Shown one piece after another: positions 34,351 to 54,809 of a DNA stretch of 64,000 bases. Source of the stretch: Sarcophilus harrisii. Taxonomy: Eukaryota; Chordata; Mammalia; Dasyuromorphia; Dasyuridae. The notes beneath the pieces are model-generated. The model had not been told where the DNA came from. It searched no databases and worked only from the letters and a program-made list of their open reading frames with translations. The translations under genes and the position numbers were made by a program. The first letter of the stretch is position 1. Each line of letters starts with the position of its first letter. The stretch is from positions 463,033,359 to 463,097,358 of the forward strand of contig NC_045429.1 of NCBI RefSeq assembly GCF_902635505.1, written 5' to 3'.

Positions 34351-34762
34351 CATCTCTCCTTCCCAGACTCATGGGAAGGCTGAGCCATAGGATCACTTGA
34401 ACCACAAACTCCTGGTCCTGTACATTTCTCCATAAAATGAAACTGTGCTGATGTGATCTTGGCCAAGGCCTCCCCCCGCCCCCCAGGATGAGGAGGCTGC
34501 ACTCTAGAACCTCCCCAGCTCTCGGGCTGTGACCCTAGGTGCACGGCTGCCACCGGGGAGCAGGTGGGAGCTGGAAGGGCCCGAGAGGTGGCCCCCAGTG
34601 GGGTGTGGCCCTTGGCTGAGGGCATCAGCCAGGGGCCGTGTGTCTCCCGTGTGTCTCTTGTGGCCGGGAGGCTGGGATCTCCCCCATGGGTTAGGGGATA
34701 AATGTCTCCTGGGCTCACTTCTGTCCATCACTGTTCACAGAGGGATTTGGCCAGCCACTAGT

Positions 34763-34856
34763 GCACAGTAGGTGCCCCCCAGTACACACAGTAGGTGCCC
34801 CCAGTACGCGTAGTAGGTGCCCCCTGGTATACAAAGTAGGTGCCCCTGGGGCACGC
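34763..34856. repeat. 26-base minisatellite
   Basis: Four imperfect copies of cagtaggtgcccccagtaca. Confidence 0.8.
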
Positions 34857-35142
34857 TGGGCTCTCCTCTGGCTGATCTGCAAGGGGGGCTCTGAGGAACA
34901 AAGAGGATTTAAGAAAACCTTTGCTCAAGCTCCCACCCTGTGTTGCCCCCCACCCCACCGTGGCCCCTTTTCCTTTACACCGGACTAGGCCACGGCTCCC
35001 ATCTGTGCCAGCCGGGATGAGCCATCATTTTGGAGGGATCTGGGTCTCTCCGGGGTGACATGCCCAGGCAGAAGCTTGTTTACAGGTAAAGACATAGTAA
35101 CGAGCTCCGGCCCGGCCTCCTGGAGCTCCTGCACCACAGGAT

Positions 35143-35214
35143 CCTAGCAACCTCCAGGGCAGGGCCCACGGGCACCCTCGGGGAGGCCGGCTCCACAGCA
35201 ACCCCCTGGGCAAC
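35143..35214 (+). promoter_or_regulatory. C21orf58: RFX/X-box-like half sites upstream of C21orf58
   Basis: CCTAGCAAC at 35143-35151, AGCAACC at about 35198 and GGGCAAC at 35208-35214 lie 170-250 bases upstream of the start codon. Such half sites are bound by RFX factors, which drive ciliary genes. This is a motif match only. Confidence 0.35.
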
Positions 35215-35387
35215 AGAGCGAGCCGGGCAGCTGAGAAGAGCTGGGGGCACCGGGTTCTGTGGTCGGCCTGCAGCCCCTCTCTGGGCTGGGCCTCGGACCC
35301 GATCTAGCTGCAGGGGCCGCCTCGCTCTCAAGGAGCCCGTCTGCACACGCTCCCTCCCCAAAGCCCAGCCCCTGGCCCCCGGCTGCC

Positions 35388-44108
<8,721 letters not shown>

Positions 44109-44480
44109 GCCCCCTGGTCCCCAACGCCGGTAAGCAGGCCCGAGTGTGGGCTGTATTCAGGGCCACTTGCCACAAGTCAGACAAAGTCTGGGCAAGACAC
44201 CTTCCCTCAGCATGTAGGGAGCACTTTCTGGGCGCTGGGAACCCCGGCCGAAGGGAGTCCGCCTTCCGGGAGCCCGGCCCGGCCTTCCCTGGGGGAAGGC
44301 TCCTTGTGCGAGGGCGCCGTCCCACAGGCTCGGAGAGGAGGCCGAGCCTCCGTGACCGTCAGCAGCCTGAGACCGTGGGAGCTCAGTGTCCCCGGAGCCT
44401 CCCTTTCCCCATGGGAAGGAGCCTTCATGCTTCCATTCCTGGGGCCCACCCAGAGGGTTCGACCCGCTACACCCCGCTAG

Positions 44481-44530
44481 GAAGTGGCTGAGGCTGGATT
44501 TGAACTCGGGTCCTCCTGGCTCCTGGCCCC
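44481..44530 (-). mobile_element. SINE fragment (Mar1/MIR)
   Basis: gaagtggctgaggctggatt, then tgaactcgggtcctcctggc is the reverse-strand core of the family. It lies in the C21orf58 3' UTR region. Confidence 0.6.
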
Positions 44531-44901
44531 GTGCCCCTCGAAATAGGAAGCTGAAACAAGACGCCCACATTCTGCCCGTCCGAGGGGCCGTAAATGACCG
44601 GTCCTTGTGGAGTCGCCGCCGTGTCTGGGGTCTCCTGCCCCCGGGGCCGGGGTGCTGGCGGATGCTCCCTAGCGTCTCAGCAGACAAAGGGGAGGCCCTG
44701 GGGGGGCCCGGCCACAAGGACAGGCAGGTGAGCAACGGCATTTGTCACTGCAGGTCCCTCTGAAGCTGCCAGGAGCTGGAGAAGGCCCGGGGGGACCACG
44801 AGTCATAAGTGCCGCCCCCAGAGGGGGAGCCCGGGCAGGGCAGCCGGGCAGCAAGTCTGGCCGGCTCTGGAGAGAACGTGCCTCCTGCCAGGCGGGCCGA
44901 G

Positions 44902-44907
44902 AATAAA
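44902..44907 (+). terminator. C21orf58: Likely C21orf58 polyadenylation signal
   Basis: AATAAA lies about 800 bases after the stop and is followed by a GT-rich stretch (cttgtgctttgtgtccc), the usual layout of a cleavage site near 44925. The 3' UTR may be spliced: a tttgtcactgcag acceptor lies at about 44752. Confidence 0.6.
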
Positions 44908-44929
44908 TCGTGGCCGGCCGTCAGACTGC

Positions 44930-46310
44930 GTCCTTGTGCTTTGTGTCCCTGCCCCCGCCCCGCGCCGGGCCATGGGGGCCTTTCCTCGGCCTCCTTCCTT
45001 CCCCCGGCTGAGGGAGCACAGCCTAGGGAGGCGGCCCCGGGAGCCAGCCGGACCTGCTGCGCCCTCCCCCAGATGGGAGGCCCGGGGGTGGGGGTGGGGC
45101 TGACTGGGGAGCCAGAGGGGCCTCCAGGCCAGGGAGCCCCCTCCCCCAGACGCTGAGCCCCCGGGGAGGGGCCGGGGCCGGGCACCCTTGGCACGAGTCA
45201 CCGACGCCCAGAAGCAGAGCTTCTCCAGCTCGCTCCAGTTCTGTGGACCCTCCGTAGCGGGCCAGAACAAGGGCCTGACCTCGGGGAGGAAGGGGGGTCT
45301 CAGCGGCTGTTCCTATGCTGACCGCGCCTGGAGGGGCCCCCCCATCCCTGGGTCTGGCCATGGGGGCAGCTCACCCCTAGCGCCCTCTAGTGGCTTTAAT
45401 GCACATTTCCTTTTGCCCTCCCCTCCGTAGCTGGATTTGGGGACTATTTGTGCTGGGACACAACCATTGCGGGCGGGGGGTGGGGGTGGGGGTTCCAGGG
45501 CCAGCTCAGAGGCAGCAGGGGGCGGGGCGGGGCAGAGGGAGGGATGGGGGGCTCAGCCCGGAGGTCAGTGTGGCTGATTTTAAACACACACATTGATAAC
45601 TGCTTGTCCGTGTCCTCTGGACAAAGCATGCTGGGAAGTCGGGGAGGTCACTCGTCCTCGGGGCACAAGGGAGTGTTTCAGGAAAGTGTCCCGGGGAGAC
45701 CGGCCTGCGAGTTGGTCCTTGGTAGTGGGGGCCCTGATGGGGGGGAGGGCCCTGATGGGGGGGAGGCGCTGTAGAAACTGCCGACTCGAGCTCGGGGAAC
45801 CCCCGCTCCCTATGGGCCCAGGTGCGGCCGTGGAGCCTCCTGCTGTGGCGGCGGAGGGCAGCTGGCAGGGGCTCCCGGGGGCTGATCCTCGGGGCTCTCG
45901 GGCCGGACACTTCTCGGGCCGTCCCTTTGCTGCCAGGCGCTGTCGGGGGTAGCTTGGGCCCGGTGAGCTCCCAGGCTGGGCTCTGGGCGGAGTCCTCTGC
46001 CAGATAAAGGGAAGCATCCTTCAGTCAATGCGCTTCTCCCAGAGTCCGGGCTTCCTGAATCCAAGTTCCAATCCTGCCTCAAGACGCTGGCTGAGAGATA
46101 AGGACAAGGGCCTTTAGGTTCTAGAGGAACAGAATGGGACTGAGCCCCCTGCCGAGAGGGTGTCGATGGAGCAGGAGCCCCTGAGGCCGAGCCCCGTGGG
46201 GGCCCTCCTGCCTGGGCAGCAAGGCCCCGAGCCCGGAGGCGTCCGGGGCCGGATGCAGGGAGTGCGCTGAGCCAAGGCCCGGAAGGCCCCTGTGCGAAAG
46301 CTACAGAGGG
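44930..46310. other. Spacer between C21orf58 and YBEY, nothing named
   Basis: GC-rich; G-runs at about 45467-45500 and a weak SINE remnant at about 46040-46090. Confidence 0.5.
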
Positions 46311-46760
46311 TGTGAGGGATGGAGAAGACCCTTACCCCAAATAACTACTCAGAGATCACGTGGCAGAAGGCAGAAAAGTTTTTAATAAATTCTCATGAGA
46401 ATGAGCAATTCCCCTGCGAGGAGGGAGAGAGAGAGCTCGCGGTAGGAGGACTAAAGATTTAGGAAAGATACAGTTTTTATAGGTGTGGTTACAGAGGACT
46501 GCACCATAGGTTGGGGAGCACCGAGAAACGGGGACCTTCTCCCCTAACTGCTTTGTCCCCAGAGGAATCATCAGTCAGACCTTCAGATCACTGAGCTGCC
46601 GCCTTTAATTATGTAAATACTGATAGCACTGCCCAGGGATAAATGTCGCCATTTCCGGTTAAGTCGGTACCTCTGGCGTTTTAAGCAAACCCTGGCTCGC
46701 ACACACCGTGCTCACTCACGCAGCTCACAGAGACACAGAAATAATAAAATACAGAAAAGG
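46311..46760 (-). mobile_element. Probable retroviral LTR fossil (family unknown)
   Basis: AT-rich block in GC-rich DNA. On the minus strand it has a TATA-like acacctataaaaactg, an ATTAAA signal about 90 bases on, and ends catccctcaca. Right end uncertain. I see no recognisable viral genes beside it, so it may be a solo LTR. Confidence 0.45.
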
Positions 46761-46799
46761 GATTTAAACATTCCTGTAAGTTCTCCACTTTTTCTCTCC

Positions 46800-48890
46800 G
46801 CGGGAGGTCGGGAGGGCGTGGTCTCCTTCCAACTGGTCAAGGGAGAGCCCACCCGTGGAAACGGAGAATTGGAGGGGTCGGTGCTGACAGAACAAGCTGA
46901 GGGTGCAGGAAATACGGCACCCAAGGGGGCGCCAGGTGCGACGGCGCCGGGGAACGGGCTGTACAAAGGGCTCGGAAGCCTTGATGAGCAGCCAGCATTC
47001 TGGGGCCCAGGGATGACACGAGCTCCGAGCTCCCACCTCCCGGGAGGGACGCGGGCACACGCGGGCACCCGCGGCAACGGGGACCTTGGGTGTTCTCCAT
47101 TTGGGGGCAGGCGAAGTGGGGAGGAGAAAGGGCAGGAATAAGACCCTCCAGGGCACCGTGGTGCCCCATGGGAGAGCGCGCCATGGCTGAGCCTCCCGTC
47201 TGGCCTGGTCCAGTGTGTTCCCGCAGGAGCCGTGGGCGGGCCCGGCGACCACATGCATTTTTATGAGAACCGTTTAAAGGTTTGTCTGCCTGGCGTCATG
47301 GAAACAGGGCAGACTCGTACTCTGGCGAGGGGTCGCAGAGGGAGCAGAATTACCCCACACCAAGTCCTGCCGACGCCGGCCCGCCACTGCTCGGGAGGCT
47401 CTCCAGGGCCCTCCAGAGGCCTGGGGCGGAGGCCCCGCTGATTTCCCTCATCTTCTTTCTCCGGCCAATGGCTGGGGGCCGACCGACTCCCACGGGCCCG
47501 GCTTTCTCCATATTGCCCTTGTGAGGATCACAGGTTTTGCACAGGAGGCGCCACCCAGCTGGGCCAGCGGCGAGTTGGCTCCTGCTGCATCCCGGGCGCT
47601 TTCCCTGGGGAGAAGGTCCCAGACTCCGGGCAGGGGCGCTGACTTTGAAGGAGGGAGCCCCGAGGGGGAAGAACATCCCAGGCCTGGAAGGAGCTCCTGG
47701 TGTCCTGACAGCTCGGAAGGAGCTGGCTCTCATCAGGTGCCTGGCCCCGAGCAGGTCCACATGCTGGGCGGTCGCTCCCCCCGGTTTTGCTCACGAGCCT
47801 CCCAAAGCTCTCCCTCCCCTAGAGGTGGTCAGTCTACTCGGTAAACAAGCTGGGGAGAAGCATCTGACCGGAGAAAGCCCACTCCCATTCTGCAGTGCGC
47901 TCACAGGAAAACGAGAACAGTGGCTAAGCAGGAGCAAAGGAACAAGACTTGTCCTCCCTAGGAGGCCCAGGGAGGGGGCACTTGGGTCTCTCCTCACGGG
48001 CTGCTTCCCCCCAGCTGCCAGGGCTGCCCCCACAGCAGATGGGCACACTGCCAGGCTCCCTGCCCAGCCCACTCTCTCCCTGCTCCTCCCCCAGGCCCCA
48101 GGGATGGAGAAGGTCGGCCCTGGCTGTCGGGGACTTAGAAAAGCTAATCAAGCCCACCAAGGAGGAAGACGGGGCTCCCAAGTGCCACCTGTCAGCCCCA
48201 AGAGACCTGGGAGACCTGTGCAAAGGCCCAAGGAGGGGCGGCTTTGATGCCGGCTTGCCCCTTCTCCCAAGGGTTTCATGTGATCGAGGGACTCCTCCCG
48301 GGCTCTACCCCACAGGGTCCTTGCCCTGCAGGTAAGGCATCCTGGCCAGGAGTCTGGGCGATGGGCACATATTGATCCCAAGAGCCAACGTGGCCCTCAC
48401 CAATGGATGGAGGATGGTGAACCCCATGGCCCCACGCCTGCTCCCCACACCTGGAAGTCTTTCCTCGAAGACCCCGGTGGACAGCCCACAGGCCTTGCTC
48501 GGCCACACCAGCTGGCCAGGAGCTTGGTGAGGGGGTGGGCAGGACAGAACCCCTCCATGGGAGGTGCCCACTTCTTCTTGCCCTCTAAGTGTAGCACAGC
48601 TATCCTACTTCCCCACCCTCTCGCTTTTTGACCCCAAAGCTCTAAGGGGCACTGCCCATGCCTTCAGGCACTCTTCCCTTCCTGGGCAAGGCTCATTGGG
48701 GCAGGGGGCAGGACCTGTGCTTCCCAGTGTCCCCAGGAGAGTGGGGCCCGCCCTTGGTTGGGAGCTGCTCTCCCTTGCAAGACCACAGCTACTTGGAGCA
48801 CCCACTCCCCTTTTCTAAGCCCCTTCCTTGTCTGGGGCCGCCGTCCCGTCTGGTCCCTGAGCTCCGGGGGCAGCTACGACCGATCTGTGA
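46800..48890. other. Spacer and YBEY 3' flank, nothing named
   Basis: GC-rich. No clear polyadenylation signal for YBEY was found by eye. Confidence 0.45.
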
Positions 48891-48896
48891 AGGGCA

Positions 48897-48986
48897 TCAT
48901 CCAAAAAGGTTCTTGGTCAGGGGCTGGAGGCTGGTCCCGGCGACCTTGTTCAGTGCTTCCAGCGTGAGCTTTTCTTTGCGATACAT
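48897..48986 (-). CDS. YBEY: YBEY exon 4 (residues 138-166 and stop)
   Basis: Codes [20 protein letters not shown] and QPLTKNLFG, then TGA. Human ends MFQKEKAVLDEL...LQPLTRGLFGGS, so this copy stops two residues earlier. Confidence 0.94.
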   Translation of the reverse strand: MYRKEKLTLEALNKVAGTSLQPLTKNLFG

Positions 48987-51900
48987 CTGAAGCAGAGGGG
49001 GCAGGAAGGGTCAGGGGCGCCATCAGGCCGTGTATGGAGGGCTGGAGCGAGCCCCGGGATGCACAGATTCTGCGGCAAGTGGGCCCGGCCCGGCCACGGA
49101 GAAAGTGCCGGTGGGAGCGGAACCGGGCCCACTGACTACACTTTCCTTTCAACTGTTTTCTCGCCCATTAAAGAGAGTGTTTGTTTTTGCGCCTCCTCTG
49201 AGTGACTTTATCCCCCAATCCCCCGTCTCCATGTGAACTGGCACAGCCCCACCCCTAGAGGCCAGGCTGGCACAAGCAGGACCCCAGAAATCAGACCCAA
49301 CTCCTCCCCTTCAAGCCCACGGCAGCCCCGCGGACGGGCAATGGTGAAGACTCTCTGGAGTCCCACAACCCGGGGAGGTGGGAAGGAGGCTCCTTCACAT
49401 TGTGGGCTGGCATGGGGCTGCTCGCGAGCCGGGTCTGCGGGGGAACGGGGCACTGTGGGAACCGGACCCCAGCACCTACCTCCTGCCACTCGGCTGCTGT
49501 GCTGTGCTTGTACCCGAGCAGATGGCAGAGCCCGTGAGCCGCCGTCACCTGGCAAAGAAACGGACCCACATGTTCCATGGAAAGGACCCACAGGTAACAC
49601 AAAGGAACTAAGCTGGAGAGAGCCCCCCATCTCCCCACTTTTTATTCTGGGTTAAGGCCGGGCTGAGTCACCAGGGCGACTGGGTCTGGGCCATGACCTG
49701 GATCAGCGATGAGGACTCGGGCGCCTGGTCCAAACTCAGCTTGGGAAGGCTGGGGCCATGGACCCCCAGCAGGGACTTGACAGGGGCCCTCCTGAAGCCC
49801 AGCCTGCACCCCCTACAAAGTCTGGGCGGGAACAGCTGAAAGCAGGAATTCACCTCACAGGCCTGGGTCTGGCCATGAGGCCCTACTGAGTGAGGGGGTT
49901 GGGAGGGATCATGGTGGGGAGGAGGGAGCATGGGAGGACAGGAAGGAGCATGGGAGGACTGGGGGGAACATGGGAGGATGGGGGGGCACGGGAGAGCTGG
50001 AGGGAGCACAGGAGGGCCTGCCACCGCTGTGGCTGCCTCGCCTCCTGGACCTCACTCCTCTTCTGGAGAGGTCTCAGAGATTGGTAACGGCCTTGCAGCG
50101 CCCGGACAGCCCAGGTGGGCCTCTGCTTTCCTTCCCCGACATTCGCTATGTGCCTCTAGAGGAACGAGGGGACCCTGGCTGCACAATTCCCGCCCCCGGG
50201 CCCTCCCTGGAGATCCTCTCGGGGGGCTGAGCACAAAGGAGCATGGCCGTGCTCCCCGCCACTCACTGTCAGGACATCGTAGTAGTCCTCCCCGTTCTCT
50301 CGGCACTGGTGGAAGATGTACTCCACTCCCAGGAAGAGATCTCCCAAGTTGAAGTCATCGGGGCCCTCGGGCTGAGGCACTGCCCCTGCCCTCAGGTTCT
50401 GCCAAGGGGAAAACACGACCCCCAATGATATCAGCCCCAGGCAGTGTTGGGGGGGGGGCAACTGGAAGGCTGTGGTCCTGGGGGCTGGGAAGCCCACTCT
50501 GACACAATCAGGTCACCTGAGAGCCACCGTCCTTCCTCAGAGGGTGAGTGCTAGGATCTGGGGGGGGGGGGTTCCTCTCCCACTCAAACCCTGGGCGGCC
50601 CCCCTTTCTCCAGGCCCAGGCAGGCTGCTCCGAGAATGCAAAGAGCACCAGTTTAAACAGTGATCACACCCCCTTGGTCCATGTCCTATGTTCCGGGGGA
50701 GAATCTCTCCCCCGTGAGCCCCACCTTTCACCAACAACTCCCCGGGCAGTCTGAAAGGCCTTTACTCTCCTTTGTCATCTTGGATATGTCCTAACTATGC
50801 TATCGAGGTGGGAACCCCAGAGGCTGCTGGGAGAGCTTTGCCAAGCGGAGAAGTAGCGTGACAGTGTGCCAGGCGCCTGAGCTGCAGCTCTGATGCCAAT
50901 GGGCCATCCCCCTCCCCATCTTGCCCTCTCGCCCCTTCCCCAACTCTCTGCTCTGCCCCTCTTGTTTAAGCCTCTGCATCTGTGGGAGAAAATGAGGGCT
51001 GAGTCCCAGAGGCAACAGAAGGGTTGAAGACCCAAAGCTCTGGCTGAGCCAGGCCGGGGGGTGGGCACAAGGCAGGGTTCTCCCAGACAACTTGGAACAG
51101 CGTCTCCAGAGGCTGCCGGAGAAGCGCAGCACACAGAGGCTCAGACACCCCTCCGGCCCCAGAGCACTTAGGAGGGCGCAGCAAAGGCCAGTTGGTTGGG
51201 GGGCGCAACAAGGACCCCGCAAAGGCTCGGGACGAACAGTGCTCTCGGCCTCCCCAGCAAGGACCGAGGCTCTGAATATAGAGCAAAGTCGGCTCTTTCT
51301 TTACTTTCTTCTTGTCGCTTTTCCTTTTCTGGCCCGTGTTTTCTTCATGTTAGGAAACAGGGTTTGCCCGACTGCCCGGGATGCCCCCTAGCAAACGGCT
51401 TGCCTTCTTAATTGGGGGGGGGGGGGAGGAAGAAAATCTGCAATTTGAAGTTCTAAAAAAATCACTTAAAACCTTTGTGCATAATTGGGAAAAACTTTAA
51501 AAACACCCCAAAGACGGGCCAAACAGACCCCGCCTCGGAACCTCATCAGCAGGCACTGATCAGTACTGCACTCAAGGCCGATGAGAGCCCCAGAGTCACA
51601 AGCCCATGTCCAGCCTTAGGGCCAAGGGAGTCTTTTACTTCTCTGGAGATCCTGCAGGCCACACTGCAGCTCCCCGACCCCTCCCTTGCTGTCTGCTCTG
51701 GGGCTCCATAGAAAATGCCAATGAATCCCTTCAGACCAGCAGGACGGCTCCCAGAAGCCCCAAAGCCTTCTTTTCTCTGGGCCGGGCAGGCCCAGTCCCC
51801 TCCTCGAGGGGCCCTGGGCGTCTGGCTCTCTTGGAAGACAGCATGACCCTGCAGGGGTGGCCTGACTGACCAGGGTATGGAGACCATGGTTGGAACAGCC

Positions 51901-52318
51901 CCTCCCCCTCGGAGAGCCCCCAAAGGCACAGACCTGATTGTTTCCCCGCCACTACCAAGCTTCTCGAATAAAAGGGAGAAAAGAAAATCTCTAGGAGAAA
52001 CGACTTGTCTTTGAAAACAGGCCCTCGTGAGCCTGACCTTCCACCATGGGAATGAAATCGGGGCTCTGGTAGCAAGGCAGACCCAGGGTAGCCAAAAAGC
52101 CACCTTACCTCATGAAAGGGAAACGAGAGCACGTCGGTGGGGCCGTGGCTGCGTCTGTAGGTTCTGTTAAGGCGCTGAATGCCCGCGTTGTCCATACATA
52201 TCACACCCAGGTCAAACTGCCGGATGCCCAGGATGTTTCGGAGCAGTTCGATTCTGGTCCGAAGAGGGACCCTCCGGATGGGGATGACGCTCTGCAGGTT
52301 CCTGAGCACGAGGCTCAT
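48897..52318 (-). CDS. YBEY: Endoribonuclease YbeY homologue, complete (4 exons)
   Basis: YBEY is a zinc-dependent single-strand RNA endonuclease of the UPF0054 family. In animals it acts in mitochondria in small-subunit ribosome assembly and RNA processing. Four minus-strand exons join to 166 residues (human about 167). The start [20 protein letters not shown] matches human MSLVIRNLQRVIPIRRAPLR. The family segment [11 protein letters not shown] closes exon 1, and the metal-binding motif [11 protein letters not shown] (His119, His123, His129) is intact in exon 3. The end is [10 protein letters not shown]. All exons join in phase 0: 52109-52318, 50267-50398, 49480-49548, 48897-48986. Nothing looks broken. 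The mitochondrial role is known for the family and not visible here. Confidence 0.97.
49480..49548 (-). CDS. YBEY: YBEY exon 3 (residues 115-137), zinc site
   Basis: Codes [20 protein letters not shown] and WQE, including the HxxxHxxxxxH metal-binding motif that defines the family. Donor GAG|gtaggt. Confidence 0.97.
49900..50015. repeat. About 23-base minisatellite in YBEY intron 2
   Basis: Five imperfect copies of aggagcatgggaggactggg. Confidence 0.8.
50267..50398 (-). CDS. YBEY: YBEY exon 2 (residues 71-114)
   Basis: Codes [20 protein letters not shown] and on to DYYDVLT, matching human [20 protein letters not shown]. Forty-four codons, phase 0/0, donor ACA|gtgagt. Confidence 0.97.
50400..52100. 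other. YBEY intron 1, nothing named
   Basis: Contains a run of about 17 G at 51413-51428. No repeat family recognised. Confidence 0.5.
52109..52318 (-). CDS. YBEY: YBEY exon 1 (residues 1-70)
   Basis: Codes [20 protein letters not shown] through [11 protein letters not shown]. Donor GAG|gtaagg, phase 0. The ATG has A at -3. Confidence 0.96.
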
Positions 52319-52408
52319 CTTGAGACCGGGAAGACCCTAAGTGGGTTATGAGGAGACCCTGTGAATTACACATGAGCACAAACATTAGATCCGGCAAGTG
52401 ATACCACG

Positions 52409-52421
52409 GTCGCCTAGCAAC
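52409..52421. promoter_or_regulatory. YBEY: X-box-like site upstream of YBEY
   Basis: GTCGCCTAGCAAC, about 90 bases upstream of the YBEY start codon, resembles an RFX X-box (GTTGCCATGGCAAC type). The flank is not a strong CpG island. Motif match only. Confidence 0.35.
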
Positions 52422-53479
52422 AGCCCGAGCAGAAACGTTAGCTGGGAGTGCTCAACGATGATTGTGCTTCAAGGTTCCCGAGCAGAGACCAACCGACCGT
52501 CTAGGGATGAGTTTTCTGGCCAAAGTCAGGATTCAAGGTTAAGAAGTCTGTTCTGACCAAGATCAAGGTCAGCTTGCTCTAAGCCTGAGCTCTATTCACA
52601 AGGGAGCACATTGTAGCATTTTGACAATTAGAACACAGATTATAAACACCAGTCCAACAGCTCAAAACAAAACCAAAAAAGCCACAGTGATGCTTTCGGC
52701 TCCACATCACGGCCATTTTTCTGCTCCTCTCTACCCGGGACTCTCCCCCTGAAACTAAGCAAACGAGGTTCTGTACTTTGCCGGCTTCTTCTGAAAAGGC
52801 CCCACAAAAACCAGGTCTTGGGGACCTGGGGCATCGCAGACCGTGAGGAACGTCTGACATGCAGCCTTTTGCTCTTGTCAGAGCTCGGCCTCCAGGCTTT
52901 TCCTTGCAGACTGGTCAACTGGAAACCCAGCACTCTCTCTCTCTCTTTGGCAGAGTTTAGTTCTTTTAACTCGCTAAAACCATTTTTTAAACAAAAAAAC
53001 AAACCACAGCACAGCTAAGAAGCCCCTGCACACGGGAAGGCAGCGCAAGAACATTCTTTAGCCAGCTTTGCCTCTGCCCCGGGCCTTTTATCGGCCGCAG
53101 CCTCCGCGTCTCTCCCCGGGCCTCTCCCCCTCTCAGCGGTGGACCACACTTCACGCTTCCAACCGCAGAGCTCCCTCTGCCCCCATCCTGTGACAGGTTC
53201 CCCTGCAAGTCTTTCACTCCCACTGCTGACAAAGGTCTTCTTGCTGCCAAGGCTGACCCCTGACTTCATCCTTTCCTGGCTCTATAACAGATGCAGCCAG
53301 AGAAGCTGCGTTCAATCCCAGGCTCAGACCCGGATTTCTCTCCACCACCTCCAGTTCTGTCCTCTGGGACCGAGGAGAATGAGCCTGAGCCTTCTTTAAG
53401 CACCCCAAGATGGCTTCCATGCTCCTCCAGAATCTTCCTCGACCCATGACCCCCAAGTTTCCTTTTGGAAGGCCAAGTA

Positions 53480-53945
53480 CAAACAACGGGAAAATCTCTC
53501 CAATGCAGGAAAAAAAAAAAACCAGAAGAACAGGGAACAACAAAACCGGGCCCCTGCTGATGTCTTTCTTTCCTTTTCTCGGGCGAGGGTTTCCGGGGTT
53601 TCCTGGGAGCAGCAATTTTTTTCAACAAATTCCCTCAAACAAAAATCCCTCCTCCGGGAGTCCCGTCCCTCCGGGGCTGCCCCGCTTCCAAACCTTTCAA
53701 ACCGTGGCTAAGGGGAAAGGCCCCGTCGAAAAAAGGTAATTTCCCCCCAAACGCCCAACCGGCCCAAACCCCCGTTTTTCTTTCAATGCCCAAGCCCAAA
53801 AACCCAAACAGAAAAACCCCAACCCAAAAAAAAAAATAAAAAAAGGGGAAAAAAGGGAAAACGGAAAAACCCAAGGGAAAAACGGAACAAAACCCAAAAC
53901 TAAAACCCCGAAAACAAAAGGGTCCCAAACAAAAAAAACCCAAAT
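53480..53945. other. Low-quality-looking sequence
   Basis: Stuttered A and C homopolymers (aaaaacccaaacagaaaaac, cccaaaaaaaaaaataaaaa) over about 450 bases, unlike flanking DNA. Looks like uncorrected read-end errors. Confidence 0.5.
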
Positions 53946-53999
53946 TTTGGGCCTGGGACTGGAGGGGGGTCCCCCGGAGGCTTCTCCCAGGGAGGGGCC

Positions 54000-54070
54000 T
54001 GAGGCTCAGAAACGGCCAAAGGCGCAGGAATCAACGCAGAGCCGGGATCTGAACCCGGGCCTCCAGGCCC
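54000..54070 (-). mobile_element. MIR fragment
   Basis: gcagagccgggatctgaacc, then cgggcctccagg is the MIR reverse-strand core. Confidence 0.6.
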
Positions 54071-54359
54071 GAAGCCCCGCCCACCTCGCTCCTCTTTCCC
54101 TCGGGCGGTTCCCCCCCCCACACAGGGCGGGGGGGGGGCGGGGCGAGAAGCGGGCTGAGCCCCGAGACAGGCGGGACCAGCGCGCCCGGGCCCCTCTGCA
54201 GAGACCGCGCTTGCTCTTGTCTCAGGGGGCGCTTCCCTTGGGCTCCTGACGCCCACAGCGGGGAGCCTGAGGGGCCAAGACGCAGAGGAGGAGGGGGATG
54301 GGGAGGGTGAAGGCGGGGGGGGGGGCCGCCGGCCCCACCCCGGGCCCTGGGCCCCTCCC

Positions 54360-54700
54360 TCTGGACCGCCACCCCTCCCGCGTCTCCGCCCCTTCGAGAA
54401 GCCCCGCCCCCGCTGGGCCTCAGTTTACTCGCCTGTATCGGGAGAGGTTTGGCTTCCGCCGGCTCCCGCCGGCTTCGGGAGGTGCCTCGCACACGCGCTC
54501 CGGAGACTGCCCCGCCTCCACCACCCTCCACTCCTTTCGCGGGCTCCTAAATCGGGCCCACACGCAGGCCCGCAGAGAAGCAAACACCGCACTGCGCACG
54601 CGCAGCACGCACACGTCGCGCAAGCGCCAATCCAACTTCCGGTCGCGGGGTAGGGCTGGGAGAGACACACTTCCGCGCGCGACCGGAAGCGGCTTCGGGT
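54360..54700 (+). promoter_or_regulatory. MCM3AP: MCM3AP CpG-island promoter
   Basis: CpG-rich sequence with an NRF1 palindrome tgcgcacgcgca at 54593-54604, a CCAAT-like gccaatcc at about 54626, and two ETS/GABP sites (acttccggt at about 54635 and accggaagc at about 54682). This set is typical of TATA-less housekeeping promoters. Confidence 0.65.
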
Positions 54701-54809
54701 CCGTCTTTGTTTACGGCCCCCCGGGTCGGTGGCTCCTCGTCTTCTGCGCTGGCCTCGGACCCGGAGCCGGCTGAACGTCCGCCAGGCCTTCTGTTCGTGC
54801 TGCGAGGAG
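54700..54809 (+). other. MCM3AP: MCM3AP noncoding exon 1 (approximate start)
   Basis: A GC-rich leader ends at the donor GAG|gtgagc at 54809/54810. It pairs with the acceptor ctgcctttcag before 56747. The transcription start is estimated from promoter motifs only. Confidence 0.55.

Noticed and set aside
46928-46945. tggcgcc on the minus strand, considered as a tRNA primer-binding site beside the LTR
   Set aside because: Only seven or eight bases match and there is no second LTR or internal region to support it.
49030-49655. Frames of about 140 residues overlapping YBEY exon 3
   Set aside because: Frame shadows; only the minus-strand exon with the [11 protein letters not shown] motif fits the family.
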